In this document: positions 51,301 to 64,000 of the stretch, in pieces
Numbering within the stretch: position 1 is the first letter of the stretch
How the letters are laid out: each line of letters begins with the position of its first letter
Origin: Setophaga petechia
Lineage: Eukaryota; Chordata; Aves; Passeriformes; Parulidae
DNA length: 64,000 nucleotides
Reading direction: 5' to 3'
Assembly (NCBI GenBank): GCA_024362935.1
Contig: JANCRA010000009.1
Location: 15,755,572-15,819,571 of the forward strand
Notes under the pieces: generated by a model
What the model saw: only the letters and a program-made list of their open reading frames with translations
Told to the model about the DNA's origin: nothing
Database searches by the model: none
Translations under genes and position numbers: made by a program

Positions 51301-54300
51301 CTTCATCTTTTTATATTAACAGTTGAAACAGAATAATTTCCCCTGTGTATGCTGCTAGATTATAGAATTACTACATGCTTGGATTTAGATTATTTTGTTT
51401 TGTTGAAATTTGCATTTAGAACCGGCATAAGCAGCTACCACAGCTTAGCTGAGACTCATCAACTTCTCTCCTTTCTCAGCCCCTTGTGCAATGAGATCCT
51501 TTTTTCAAGGTAAACAGAAGAGGAAAATAAACTTCTTTGAGTTAGCTGTTTGAAAGAATCAGAAGCATCTTGCAAATGTTTTTCAGCATGAAGAACACTG
51601 GGGGTGTACAGGAGGATGTATTTTTTTAATGACCACTGCAGTAGAAATACTGAAGAAACTCTAAAATAATCAGCAGAAAGTTAAAATAGAATAAATGCTA
51701 CTATGGTCCAGCCCTGCAGAAAACGATGTGGTGAAAAAGCTTTCAGGTTAAGGGCTAACTGGTGCAGAATTTCTGCTCTAGTTCCCATTGATTGAATTAT
51801 GCTGTGTCAGGGTACTGATACCCTGCCCAATTTTTGCATCAAAGAAATCCTCAGTTCTACTTAATAAATTCTTTAGCCCCCAAAAATGGACAGCTGTCAA
51901 AACTAGCTACTATGTATGGAAATATGTAAGAATATTACGTTCATACTAATATGAAGTATATTTCTTTTTTGATATCTGGAAATCATTTTCAGTACAGTAG
52001 GGAGAAAGGGAACAAGGGAGTCTCCTTGCATGATAATGATTTTAGTATTTTTACAAATAGCATAGAAGGTGGAGACATAAGAAGTTATATAAAGGATAAT
52101 TAATTTCAAAAAATAGTTCTTATATTTGCCCGACTATCATTTTTGACCTTTATACTTGGGAGAAATTCCAGTATTTGAAAACACCATTACTTGCAAAAAT
52201 AAATACAAGCTTTAACAAGTCTGTACTTGTTCGATTTTGCTGGAGGACTTATTTTTCTACATTTCCTATAAATCACACTGTGAAGTCTCCCACTGTCCTC
52301 ACAGTGAGATGACTGCTAAGTTTTCTTCAAAGAGGTTCTTTCTCTGACTTTTTACTGCTCTGGGAGTGTAAATGGGTGATAACCAGAGCAAGCCCAAATT
52401 TTTAGTAATCTGACACTTCCTTTCTCATTGAATTGCTCTTCATATGCCCTGATGTTATACAAATCCTGCCAAGGTGGCACAGCCCAAAGCCTCAAAATAA
52501 GCTTCAAAAGAAAATACAAATTCCTGTAACAGATAATATGGAAAAAATCCCAGCACATAAAATCCTCACAAATATTCCTGAAAGCCACAAGTTGACTTGT
52601 GCTTGGCATCCTAACAGTTTCATAGTCCATAGATAAAGAAGTGGGTTCTGTCTAAGGTAGAATCTCTACATATTTTTATTAAATGTAGGGATTATGTCTG
52701 GGGCTTCTTTTGTAGAAATGTGCTTGCTCAAACAAAAGATACAGTATGCTGTAAATTCTGAGTTAATTGTGATCCCTCAGTTTAATTTAGTCTTTCCTTT
52801 TTCTTTCTCCAGAAAATATATTAAAATTATTAAAAATGCCTTAAATTCTTATTTGGCTTATAAGCTTCTTTTTATGCATGAGGGACTGACAGTAAAACTT
52901 ACATACTGACAGTAAAACAAAATGAAGATTCTTATGTTTATGATGGGCAACAAAATGTTATCACTGAATAAACAACACAGATGCTGGAAAATAAAATACA
53001 TAAGTATTTTAAATTTAATTACTTAGGACATTTGAAAATACTTAAGTTGCAAAAGGATAACACAGGGAATTTTTTGTTTTATTTTTTCGCTTGCCGTATC
53101 TGCTAGTTGAACTAAATAGAATTATTCACTTTACTAGAAATTTTTTATTTATCTACTTTAAATTGAAGACTTCCTAATGAAAATTTTAACTTCAAAGCAT
53201 CATGTGTACAGGGTGCTGAAGCACGTTTTCACATGTTTCCCAGTAAGTAGCTGTTCCTTTCAGTAGGAGGGCAAGATAGAAGATACCGTGAGCAGAATTA
53301 GAGGGCCCTTCAATTAGTATGAAAAACCAACCCTGTTCCCATATTTTAAGTCTTCTACTTCCTGATGGATTTCAAACTCTTTTTCATTCTGCCCACCCAT
53401 AGAGCAACTTGAGCTCTTACTAGTTAGAATTTCTGAATATTACAATTGGTTAGTGTGATTTATGTTCTCTAAGTGCTGCTGTCTTATCTGTCTTTTGTCA
53501 GGCAGGAGTCTGTAGCCACCTGCCATGGCATAAAAACAGCTTTCTACAGTTTTATGCTGTGCAGGCTTATCTAAACTGAAGATGTGTCATGGTTCTATGC
53601 TTTATCATTATATTTCTATTTAGTATTCCAAGTCTCGTGCCAAAGTAATTTCCTGAAACTTGTGTCTATCTTGATGCAGACAATTGTAGTTCTCTCTTTT
53701 AAATGTAGCCTCCCTCTTTTGCATATGTAGTTTTGTAGGAGGTGGAAGTGTGTATAATCTGATGTAGTTGTTCCAAGCATACACCCACCTCTTAAGAATA
53801 TTTTATATGCAGATGCCCTAAGCTCAGAAGTTTTAAACAGGTTTTTCTGGGTTATCAGAATTCTCCATGTTTCCCCTTCCCATGGTAAAATTTATGTGAT
53901 GTCCTCTTGGTTAGGAAATGTGTGTGAAAATCTCCTGTAAAGGTCTTTTAAGGGAAATAATACTTTGTTTGCCATTCTGTAAGCCCAGAGACTCCCTCTC
54001 AAGCTGGGCAGATATCCCATATCCTCCCTGGTTCATTGGGAATTATGTCAGTCCCTACCACTTCTGTTTATTCCAGGGTCCAGCCAAGTGCTCATACTAA
54101 GGTAACTGCAGAAATGTGTGACTAAGCCAAGGGTGAGAAGCAGTTTGCATGAACAGCATGGTGAAGAACAAATTATCCTGCACTTAGCACTGTGCTAAGT
54201 TGCTGTTGGGGGTCCAAAGAAGTTCTCTGTAAGCAAGAGAGCTTATCTCCTTTTCACATGTCAGTCTGCAGCCTGGTGGAGCACTGCTCTCTGATGACAT

Positions 54301-57300
54301 TCCAACTCTGTGCAAAGGAGAGCAACCTGCAGCTGTACCAGTTCTTTTTTGGGGCATGCTTCATGGCCTCTGGAGGAAGCCCTGTGTGATTCTTAGTCCT
54401 GACTTTTGCTGTGCAAGCCCTGCCTTCTGCCACCTGTCACAGGTTCTCTTGGGGTGCCCTGAGAGAGGAGTTAGTGGCAGACAAACTCTCAAATGTCTCT
54501 TTTTCTAGAGGAGGCACATTTGGGGGTGGAGTGACGGGAGCCACATGTGAGGAGCTCCCTGGAGGCGCTGAGGTGGGCCAGCAGTTTAAGCATTGTGGAA
54601 GATCATATTCACTTAATGAGATCTTGGCTAGTTTGATATTCATAGTGGTTTCATTCCTCTTGCCCTTTCCCACCCTACCAAGGAGTAGTGATTAAGAACT
54701 ACTTTTTGGTTGATTGCTTTTTAATTCTACTGCTTCAAGTGGTAAAACTGGATAAGATAAACAAAATGCATTATGCTGCTTGTGCTTTATGACTACTCAG
54801 CTCTCTGGAGTTGCACTAAGGCCAAAAGGATCAGGACCAAAAATTACTCTGGCCTTTGAAATCAGCTTTGTTTAAACACTTCCATACAGCTCATAGCCTG
54901 GGGTGAGGAAGCTTGTAGCCTTTCAGCTGTGCCTTGTATGCGCTTCAGATACAGTTCTCGTGATAAGACCTCAGCACAAGGCTGCCAGCAGTGCTGTGGC
55001 TTCTGGCTGCAGGAGGAGGCGAGCAAGCAGGAGGTGGGGGGGACCCAGCATCAGCAGGAAATGTAACACCCAGCTCTGTGCTCTGCACTTCCCCAAATCA
55101 CTGCAGGATAGATGAATTCCCACTGCAGTAATATCACTCTCATCCTCTGAAATATGCCTGGAGTTTCCCGTGTCCTTCAGATCTCAGGGTATATACTATG
55201 TGACATTTGGCCTTTGCTCCTGTGAAGATTCTGAGTGCTTACAGGAGAAGAATGGGCACCCTAATAGCAAGTCTCTAAAGTACTTTTAGGTAAAGAAATT
55301 AAAAGCTATCTCACCTTGTCTTTAAACCAACATTTCTCACTTTTGATCATATTTTAATGACAACACCTTGCACTTTTTTCCACTGCTCTAAGTCATCCCC
55401 TGTGTAAATGATTTTCATTTGGTTCAATGGTTGACTGAAATATCAACTTTGATCAAAGGAAAATGTTCTTGAGACATTCTGTGTGCAATTTCCTTTAAAC
55501 TAACATTTGGGATGATAAAATGTCATAATTACCTGTGTTTACACTGGCAAATACACGTGCACTTACAGATATGTGCATGCTTGTGGACAGATAGCATGTG
55601 GCAAAATTTTGCTATCATTTATTTCACTGCATACTTGTCACATTGTTATGTTTAAATATCCTTATGACAGTTTCAGGAAGAAAAAAATGGTATATATTTT
55701 AATATTATTTATCTGCTAAAAAGCTTAGAAAACCATCAAAAAGAGTCCAGAAATGAATGCTATGATAGGTGAGCATACTGGGCATGGAATGCAACCAGTT
55801 ACACAAAAGACAGCTAAACCACTTCCAAGTAATAGAAGTGTTGAAAAATAAAATAATTACTGTAGAACAAGGGCACACTATTGATGTAAAAATAGCAAAG
55901 AGAGCCAGTTTGTTCTTACTGTCCTGAAAACAGCAAATAAAATTTCAAATTAATGCAAGAGTAACTATGATAGTAATGTCTTGAATTGGGGAACCCTTCA
56001 ATGGGAAGATTCTCAAATAGTTTTAAAATGGAATAGGTCAGAATTATTACCAGAACAACAACAAAGGAGGACAAAATCACCTCATATCAAAAATATCCAT
56101 TTGAAATGTTTTGGCAGATATTAAAAACAAGACCAGATGTGTAGATGTAGAGAAATCATTATATCCTTGTTGAGGCAGTAATTTATGGAGAGGATTTGTT
56201 GTGGAATTTGCCCCTTACTGCAGAATTGTTGTCTCCGTTCCGAGGGTGTGCCCACACTTCCAGTGAAGCTACTGGAATTTATTGAAGTAAATATTCCAGA
56301 ATAAGTTGGTAAATTTCCAGAGAAACTCCCAGCCCTAATTTTAAAATATTTCTGGCCCTGAAGTTTGAGAAACTATGTGAGTTTATTTGTATGGTTGTAA
56401 GGAAATAGAATTGCCTTCCTGAGGTCACAGAGAAAGCCAGAAATAATACAGTTGAGAGATGGCTTCTGCCTTGTACCAGGCTTGTTTAAACTTAAAAAGG
56501 CAAGTCCACAGCATAGTAAAGATGAAATGTAGACAGAAAGATCAAATAAAAACAACTTACCATCAGACAGCACAGAAGCAGGATTAGAGAATGGATGCTT
56601 CATCATCAGACTAAAACTTGAAAATTCTTGAAGATTTAAAAAAGTTGAAGGTTCCTTGAAGTCACAGATTTCCGACAATTTTCCCTCATGTGCTGCAAAA
56701 TGTGGGATTTTTCCTGAAAAAAGAAATAATACCCAGCTTTCTGCAGAGCACACTAAGACTCCAAAAGAAGCTGCACATCATGCTTGAGGCCTTGCTAGGA
56801 AGATTGTCCTACTGTGTAAAACTACACACACTCTCAAACCCAAATTGCTACAGCTCTGTATAAGAACCTTATGTCCTCCAAACACTCCCAGGTGAACATC
56901 TCTTGGTAAAGGTGACTCAGTCCTACAGGGGCAATCAGAAGAAACATTGTTCAATTTGAGTGCCTCAGGATGTAGAATTTATATTATGTTGGCATCACTA
57001 AACTCCAGAAATATTATTAAATTCTCTTCCACCTCAGTGAAGTGAATAGTTTGATTTCAAACATGTGCACATATGGGAGAAGTTATATAAGAAAAGTTTG
57101 GTGTATTAAGGTGAGCAGTAGAGGTTTACTGGTAGAGTCAGTTCTGATCTGTGGGTTGGGGGGTCTGTACTCTTTAAGAAAAGTATCCATAATCTTTATT
57201 TCCCAAGCTCAGCTGTTCTGTTTGGGTTTTGTTTTGGTTTACTTATTTATTTTTTAAAACTAACTACTTTTGATCATCAGGAAAAGTAGCTATTTTGTAC

Positions 57301-58609
57301 AACAGTGAATTATTTTTTCAACAATTTTTTTTTCAAAACCTGTGAGTGAGGCATTCCAATCCTAGTGTTAAGGGACTGGCTCACAGACACTGAAGTTGGG
57401 GGTAGTTCTATTGCTGATTTCAGCAGACTTTGAGGATCTGCAACTGGTTTGTCTTAACTTGTTCCTGTCTAAAATGTTTACAAGTCATGGAAGTAGCAGA
57501 AAGTTACTGCTTGGGATATTTATGTTCTTGTTTCTAAATTCAATTTTGCTTTGATGCGCAGCTATGAAAGAATGAAATTGAAAATATTCTACAGAGCACA
57601 TTATGAGTGAGTGACATTTTTCAGTTCAGAAACCCATGATATACCATTTAAAGACACTTTTGATATATTTCAAATGTCAAAGTTTCTAGAAGTTTCTAGG
57701 AGCTGTAGAAAAATGTGATTTATTTTCCACCCATGATTATCATAGTAGATGAAGATATATGGTGATTAAATACCTGTAATGGACTCAGAATATGTAAAGC
57801 TCACTTCAAGTTCTTTTTGGGGGAGGAAGAATATTTAAAATCAAAAAATTCTCTTTAAATACTGAAATATACGTACATATTTAAATAAGCCTGTTGGGAT
57901 GATCTGTGTGAAAGATAATGCAAAATGATTCTCAGTGCTCCTATATGAAACTTTGTTCTGATATTGAGATGCTTGGGGAAGAAGTAAATTATGAAAAAGA
58001 CAGGTTGTAAATGCAGGATCATCTGTGTCTCAGTACTTGAGTGTACCATTACCTGCCATTGGTAAGAACAGCTTGATGGTACCAGTAGTAAAACTTCAAT
58101 TCATAAATAGTGTCCTGATAGGTGTTGGCTGTGATATTTGTCACCCTGTCCCAGTCTCCTGTGCAGGAAATTTTCAGGGCAATTGTCATCAGAACATGGT
58201 GCTTTATTGAAAATGAAACTTTCTATCCTAGGTTGAGGAAGCAGTGGAGTATAGACTGAAAACTCAACCTGAAATATTGTTTGTGGCTTTAGATGGTCAC
58301 AGAACTTAGAGAAAAAATATCTTACTTAGAGAAAAAAGAGTCCCAAGGTCTCATGTCTACATGTCAAGAAGGTCAAGGGCTGTAGTAATGAGCAGAGTCC
58401 TCAAAAACTTGCCTCGGGGTGAGACTCAATGAATGCTTAAGTACCTATATCAAAACCAGAAACTCACTATGAAAAGGCTTTTTGAACTCTAAAATGAACT
58501 AGGCTTTAATAGCCTCCAGTTGGTGCAAGATGAAGCAGATAAATGTAAACTGCAAATAAAGCACACATTTTTAATAGAGATGTTAATTAAACCCTGGAAG
58601 AGTTTATCA
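51301..58609. other. Intergenic sequence, no gene recognised
   Basis: AT-rich spacer. Patches at 53.9-55.1 kb have more GC and a few open frames of 60-94 codons on both strands, with no recognisable product and no convincing splice-site pairs. No named repeat is assigned. Confidence 0.55.
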
Positions 58610-58767
58610 TGGGTTGTGGTGGATTTACCATCATTGGAATAATTTAAATCAAGTTCATATGTGTTTCTAGAGGTCTCTTCCAGTTGAGAGGGAAGTTAAT
58701 TCAAGGCAGTCCTGTGGCCAGTATTATTCAGACAGTTAGCTTAGATGATCCCAGTTGTTACTGGCCT
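58610..58767 (+). mobile_element. Ancient CR1-like LINE 3' fragment
   Basis: The sequence runs GGGTTGTGGTGGATTTACCA, then TTTAAATCAAG, then AAGTTAATTCAAGGCAGTCC, TGTGGCCAGTATTATTCAGA and TTAGATGATCCCAGTTG. This follows the order of the well-known old amniote CR1-type 3' segment (terminal ORF2 end and 3' UTR). It is highly diverged and on the plus strand, opposite to the younger CR1 copies in the window. Confidence 0.65.
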
Positions 58768-61700
58768 GGTTAAATATTAATCTAACAAACTCCACTTTGT
58801 CTACATAGAATGAGGAGAATTAGCTATAATCTGAAACAAATAGAGCATCACAAACGATTTCAGAAAAAAAGGTAGCCTCAGAGATGGAGCACGAGCTGGG
58901 CAGGTGGATAGGGATCTTGGAAGACAAACACTTAAAGATGTAAAAGGAAACAGGGTAGTAAAAAAAGCCAAATGAAAATGGAAAACAATAAAAAGCATTT
59001 ATCTTCTGGAAAAAAGAAAACAACATCAACAAAACAAACAAACAAACAAAAACCAAAAGCCAACCAACCAACAAAAAACCCCCAACACCCCCCACCCCAA
59101 GCAAACAAAAAACCCAAGACCCCCTTAAGAGACAAACAAAATCCCCCAAAACACCCAACATGTTTTCCCACATGCTTATATGATTTGAGTGGAAGGAAGA
59201 GGATAAATAGAAGGAGCAGAAAGACAGCATGGTCAGAGATTGTTACGTTATGCGGCAACGGGGAAGAAATCAGCATATTAATCTGAGTCACAGTTCCTGT
59301 CAGAATGAAGTGAAAATTAGTTGCACTGTTGTTGAAACACATAAAGTATTAAATGATACATATTGGAGCAGTAGAGATCTTTTCCTCGCCACAAGTCACT
59401 GATGTGTATAAAGTGTTGCAAATGGTGCTTACTGACAACTAACAGAATACAGTAACGTGCTTTAGAAAGCTGCTAAAATTCCTGAATGGTTCCTTAGACG
59501 ATCAGCAAATTTTTTTTTTAGTGGATATGTACTTGGCTAGATTGTAAGGTTATGCAACCCTTGAATTATCTTGTGCGCCATCCATTTAATGATGTGTTTT
59601 CCTGGGAATGCATTTTAATACATTTTCTTTTTTATTGGGTGTAAATTGTAATGACCTTATTCTAATTTGGCAGGTTGCTTCCCAGTGATTGCCATTAATG
59701 TAACAGTTTTCAGCCAACAAGGATGTACAGTGCTAGCATGGCAATGAAATCAGGCAGTCTAACCTGTTTTTAGTGTCTTTAACCAAACAGACTGCCAAAA
59801 CCAGCCAAAAAAATAGTACTAAAAAGTAGTGCAAAGGATCAAATTTCTTCTTGGCTAACTCCTTGTTCTATAAAAGAGCTGAGTAGGACCCTGGGCAATA
59901 TTTGATGCTCATGGGGAAGTGAGATTAGCCCATCTCACTGGCATTAGGCTTGTGTGCTGGAGCTCATGGATGACATCCATGTTTCCAACTGACCCCACTT
60001 TTTCTGAGGGGCATGGATTCACTTGGGAAATAATTTTCAGCTTGTATTTTGGGACCTACCTGAGGTTCCCAAGGTAAAATTTGGATTGGGGGATGCTATA
60101 TTTGGAAAGGATATCCTACTCCAATGCAACATTCTGTGGAAGAAGGTCACAGCAACACAGTGGTGGAGCTTGTACGTGCTTTCTCTAAGATAATTTTTGA
60201 GTCTTGAAATTAATTTATAGGAAAGTTTTAAATGTAGCACCAGTTAGAAAACCTTCAAAGTTGAATTTTAATCCAGGCTGTGGATCAAAGGCACTTCTGC
60301 TTTGCAAAGAAGAGCAAATTATGTCTCACATGACAGGCAGCCCTGCAGGTTGCACCACACTGCAGAAGGAAGCATAGCCCCAGGAGATGACCAGGATTCC
60401 TCTCAGCTAAGGGTGGGCAGCTTTTCTTTTTGTGCCATGAGAGTCCCATGCAGCAGCGGTGGCTGGAGCTCTGAGAGCAGCCTGTGGCTCCGGCAGCTGG
60501 GGCATCTCTGCAAGGAGGTGGCGCTTGGGGAGGCTTGTGGCTGCTTGTCACTGCCACTTTCTTCTTTGTGCCCCAGCCCTGCTCTGCCTCAAGGCACCTG
60601 CAGTTTCCTTCTCCTAAAGAAGTCACATGGGAGCCTGAGTGATGTTCACCCAAATCAGGTCAATTCCTTTGGTCTTTACTTCAGCTTTTGTGTGCTAGCA
60701 GGCTGCATGTGGTGCTCAAAAAAACCCCCAAAACTGTCTGAGGACCTCCATAGCATGAAGAAATGTGTGCCCATTGGGACAGGGATCCCAAGGACATGGG
60801 ACAGCCTGAGTGGTACCTCCCATTGTGGTTTTGCTCTAATTCTGTAAAATTAGACTTACTCATATATGGTACTGGGGATTAATTTGGCCATCAAGAAGCC
60901 TGGGACAAAGGGACTGGAAAAGTGGCTGATACTCATTTTCTATACCCATATCTTCTCTCCACCAAATGTGATCATTGTACAGCCTAGTTTTATGCATTTA
61001 CAGATACACATCCTCTCAAGATTGGACTTCAGGGAATGTTACAGACAAAACCCACAAAGCCTTGAGATTTTTTTAGTTTGTTTCTTTGTCATTTTTTCTT
61101 TATTTATTTCTCATAGCGCCCAGTTGTGCCCGCAGGTGTTATCTCAGCAATTTATTTTCTCACAAAGATTGCATTTTTGGGCACAGGAGTGCCAGTGACT
61201 CAGTGGTCTTAACTTCTACCAGTTATTATTCTGGGACAGCAGTGTAACTAGTAGCAAAACAAATGTAGAAGTGGAGCATGGAGCTTTCAATTTGGTGGTC
61301 AGCTGAGGAGAGGAGAATGCACTTATCTCAAAAGCTTAACTTGGGAGGTAAGTAGTGCAAACACACAAAACATGTTGATTCCTTTTGAAAATGTAGATCA
61401 AAGTTGGCATCCAAAGGGTTAAATATCATACAGTGAAGTAACTAATTCACTCTTGCAGCTGCTTCTGTTAAAGCTTGTCAGGGAAAGAGAAAATATTCAT
61501 TTAAAACCTGTTTTCTTAAATCTTTGCTCTTTTGCTAGTTTTCATGGCATAATGAAGATATAATTTAAAGTCTGAGGTTTTAAAATTAAGTAAATTTTTA
61601 AATTATAAACAAAAAAGTCAGACACTTCAAAAGATGTGAAAACAGATGGCATTTTTATTTGCATCTCACTTAGTTTGATGTTTTTCCTCAGATGGGGCTG

Positions 61701-64000
61701 GGAAAAATGCTTAAAGTACTTTTCTGTGTTCTGGCAACAAACAGGGAAAAAAGAGGCTGTGTGGTGGTGGGTGCAGGGGAAAGGAGTGCTGAAAGAAACA
61801 AAGAAAACTGAACATTTGAAAGAGGGAAACCTCATTTCAATGTGAACTTTGATTCAGCAGATGCTGGCACAGATGCAAAGTTTCTTCTAATTCAGGGCTT
61901 CAGGACTTAGTCTGTTATAGATGCATTGTTAAGATTTTCAGAAGGATTTTATTTTCATACCTGGACTGCAGAGATGAAGTTAACAATAATTTTATTTTTC
62001 ATTAAACCTTGTATTTTTCTCACTTTATTTCACAGGTTTTTTATTAATTACATCTTAAGTTTCTATACATGGTGACAGGACTTGGATCTGCATTAATTCA
62101 CCAAGACATACCAAATTTACCTTCTTCATTCATTCACATTATATATATCTAACAACTGAATACATAATTTGGGGCAGTTTCCCAAAAGCATGATGAAAAT
62201 ATGTGAGTATTGTAAAAATCATAAATTGATTTCCCTTCAGAATTTAAGCAATGCATGTTCCATAGAGAAATCTACATCAAGGCCACAATAGTTTATTCTT
62301 TCCCAGCCTGAGTTTTCTCTAGCTTTCACGGAGTTTTTCCTACAATATTATTTCTAATATATTAATAATAGCTATGACATTATCAAGAAATGTGTGGCAT
62401 GTGTTTTGTTCCTGTCAATGGTCAGCCTAATATTGGTTAAAGTAATTTCTGCGTGAAATTCTAGCACCTTCTAGCAAATGATCTTGTTCCCAGTTGTCAA
62501 AGAAGGCTATTTTTCTGCACTATTTTATGTGGCCTTAAAATGATCAAGATATTAACTTTATTAAAATGTGTAAATACCATTCTGGGAAAATATTCAGCTC
62601 CCCTTCACCACCTTGTTAACAAGTTATAAATGGTTTTGAGTGATAGCAGAACATGACAGGTTGGAGAGTGTCATATAACATAGAGAAATATCCATGTATC
62701 CAAGACAGAGATTAAGCTTATGGGAATTTTTTTTCTGCAGGTTCTGTTCCAGTTCAAGACAGTGAAATAAGAAGCTAAGGGCTAAAATTAGTCCTCATAG
62801 CATTTGCACTTGGTCCTGTTTATTTTCTGCGTCCTAAACCCTGTGAGATGCTTTGTAATCAGAATACAACATCTCATGTTAAAGTGGCACCTGGGTCCTC
62901 AAATGCACAAACTGCAGCTTTATTTTTGTATCCTTTCATCCCACTCTTGACTGGCATCTGGTGGTGTAGCCATAAAGTGAGTAATTTGGGAAAAAAGAAA
63001 AATGCGGAGAAAACAAATAAATGTTTTGGTTTTTTTTCTAGGTTTGGCTCCCATTGCTTTCTTATGAAGTATGCATCACCCTCATTTTCAATCAGTATTA
63101 AGGCACAATTTTAAGGTCAGCAACATGTAAATCAAGTGAAGATCCCTGAACTAGCTTTTTGTAGGTGTTACATTCAGTTTATAATTTATGATTTTTCCTG
63201 CCTTAAAAGCAGGAGAGACATTTACCACTTCACCTCTGCTGACCTGTGATATTGAAATTACAGCTACTTGTGCCAGCATTGGCCAAGTGAGCCTTGGAGG
63301 GATTCACCTGACTGCCCCAGCTGCCTTTGCACTTTCTGGATGAGTGGAGCAGCTGTATTTGGTGAAAGCTCCTTAATATTCCTTCACTGCATAAAGACTG
63401 ATGATAGGGGCAAGCTTCTTGCTTTCCAGCCACTCCACTTCTGCTCTTGTCATAGCCAGTCCTGATGTTGTAGAGAATCTCATGAACAATGGTTGTTCTC
63501 TGGTGAGGGCAAGTCTAAGCAGGCTAAATTTAGGTAGGCAATCCAAAAGCTGCAAACACTTTCCCAAAGTGTCCTGCTCTGCTTCACTGATGGTACATGA
63601 AACAGTGAGTCTGGCTGAATACAACCAATCCACCTTTCAATCCATTTGCTTGAAAAATGGGATAATCTAATCCAAAATTCTTATGCCTTTTGAACAAACA
63701 ATCTGATCTGGCAGCAGGGTGCTGACACTGGGACTTACCCTTCTCTCCCCATTTTCTACTGAGTCATGTATTTGGCTACACAGTCAGTGTGCTCTCCTGT
63801 AAATATCCTATTTGTAGATGCTGCAGACTCCAGCAGGTAGTGTGGACACTTCAATATCTAATTTTGGTTATGAATTTGATTTTTGCCCTATCACCTAGAG
63901 GTTCCAGTGGTCTCATTCCACAGCAGTGCTCCAAGCATTTAATTCATCTGTGCAGTTTGACATTGCTGGACATTAAAATGACATAGTCATGGCAGAGGTG
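58768..64000. other. Intergenic sequence with one A/C-rich tract
   Basis: No gene is recognised. The block 60.30-60.85 kb is GC-richer and open for 181 codons on the plus strand, but it matches no known family and lies in unspliced, unremarkable context. The rest is AT-rich. Confidence 0.55.
59009..59160. repeat. A/C-rich low-complexity tract
   Basis: About 150 bp almost without G or T on the plus strand, made of AAAC, CCAA and C-run units. It lets long artefactual frames run on both strands. Shorter tracts of the same type lie at about 19234-19300 and 29850-29930. Confidence 0.9.

Noticed and set aside
58820..59342. Two 136-codon minus-strand frames rich in Phe, Leu, Val and Cys
   Set aside because: They are translations of the A/C-rich tract read as T/G, so the hydrophobic runs are artefacts.
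60302..60847. 181-codon plus-strand frame in a GC-richer patch
   Set aside because: No recognisable family or domain, no initiation or splice context, and the opposite strand is open for 122 codons over the same bases.
31200..64000. Possible SACS exons, expected neighbour of TNFRSF19
   Set aside because: SACS is dominated by one very large coding exon. No frame of more than about 200 codons exists here, so it is not in the window.

Overview
The window looks like a bird chromosome. It is AT-rich, gene-poor vertebrate DNA containing several CR1 LINE fragments of the avian type, one solo retroviral-type LTR, and small exons bounded by GT/AG splice sites. I cannot name the species. No bacterial operon, CRISPR array or rRNA is visible, and no tRNA gene is convincing.

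The only protein gene I can support is TNFRSF19 (TROY/TAJ), an orphan TNF-receptor-superfamily member, on the minus strand. It reads from about 30.9 kb down to position 1 and runs off the left edge. Four coding exons splice in a consistent phase: exon 2 (24057-24145, start codon at 24122), exon 3 (23389-23499), exon 4 (14036-14214) and exon 5 (11234-11319). They encode a leader and the cysteine-rich ectodomain, residues 1-147 plus the first base of codon 148. The transmembrane and cytoplasmic exons were not found and should lie beyond position 1.

A CpG island at about 30.42-30.98 kb is the likely promoter. It holds a GC box, a CCAAT box, a perfect-consensus RFX X-box and a probable noncoding first exon ending at the donor at 30827. 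A (GGAT)n microsatellite of about 215 bp abuts the upstream edge of the island.

From about 31.2 kb to the end I see intergenic DNA and no protein-coding gene. It holds a second small CpG-rich patch (about 37.27-37.52 kb), CR1 copies (44.3, 48.4 and 58.6 kb), a solo LTR (50.03-50.55 kb), small tandem duplications, a perfect short palindrome, and a candidate enhancer with paired POU octamers (46.67 kb). In the known vertebrate gene order TNFRSF19 lies next to SACS, so this side may be the spacer between them. That is inference.

Nothing here amounts to a new multi-gene system. The observations most worth checking are a 93-bp near-perfect hairpin in TNFRSF19 intron 4, the X-box in the promoter, and the large tetranucleotide array beside the core promoter.
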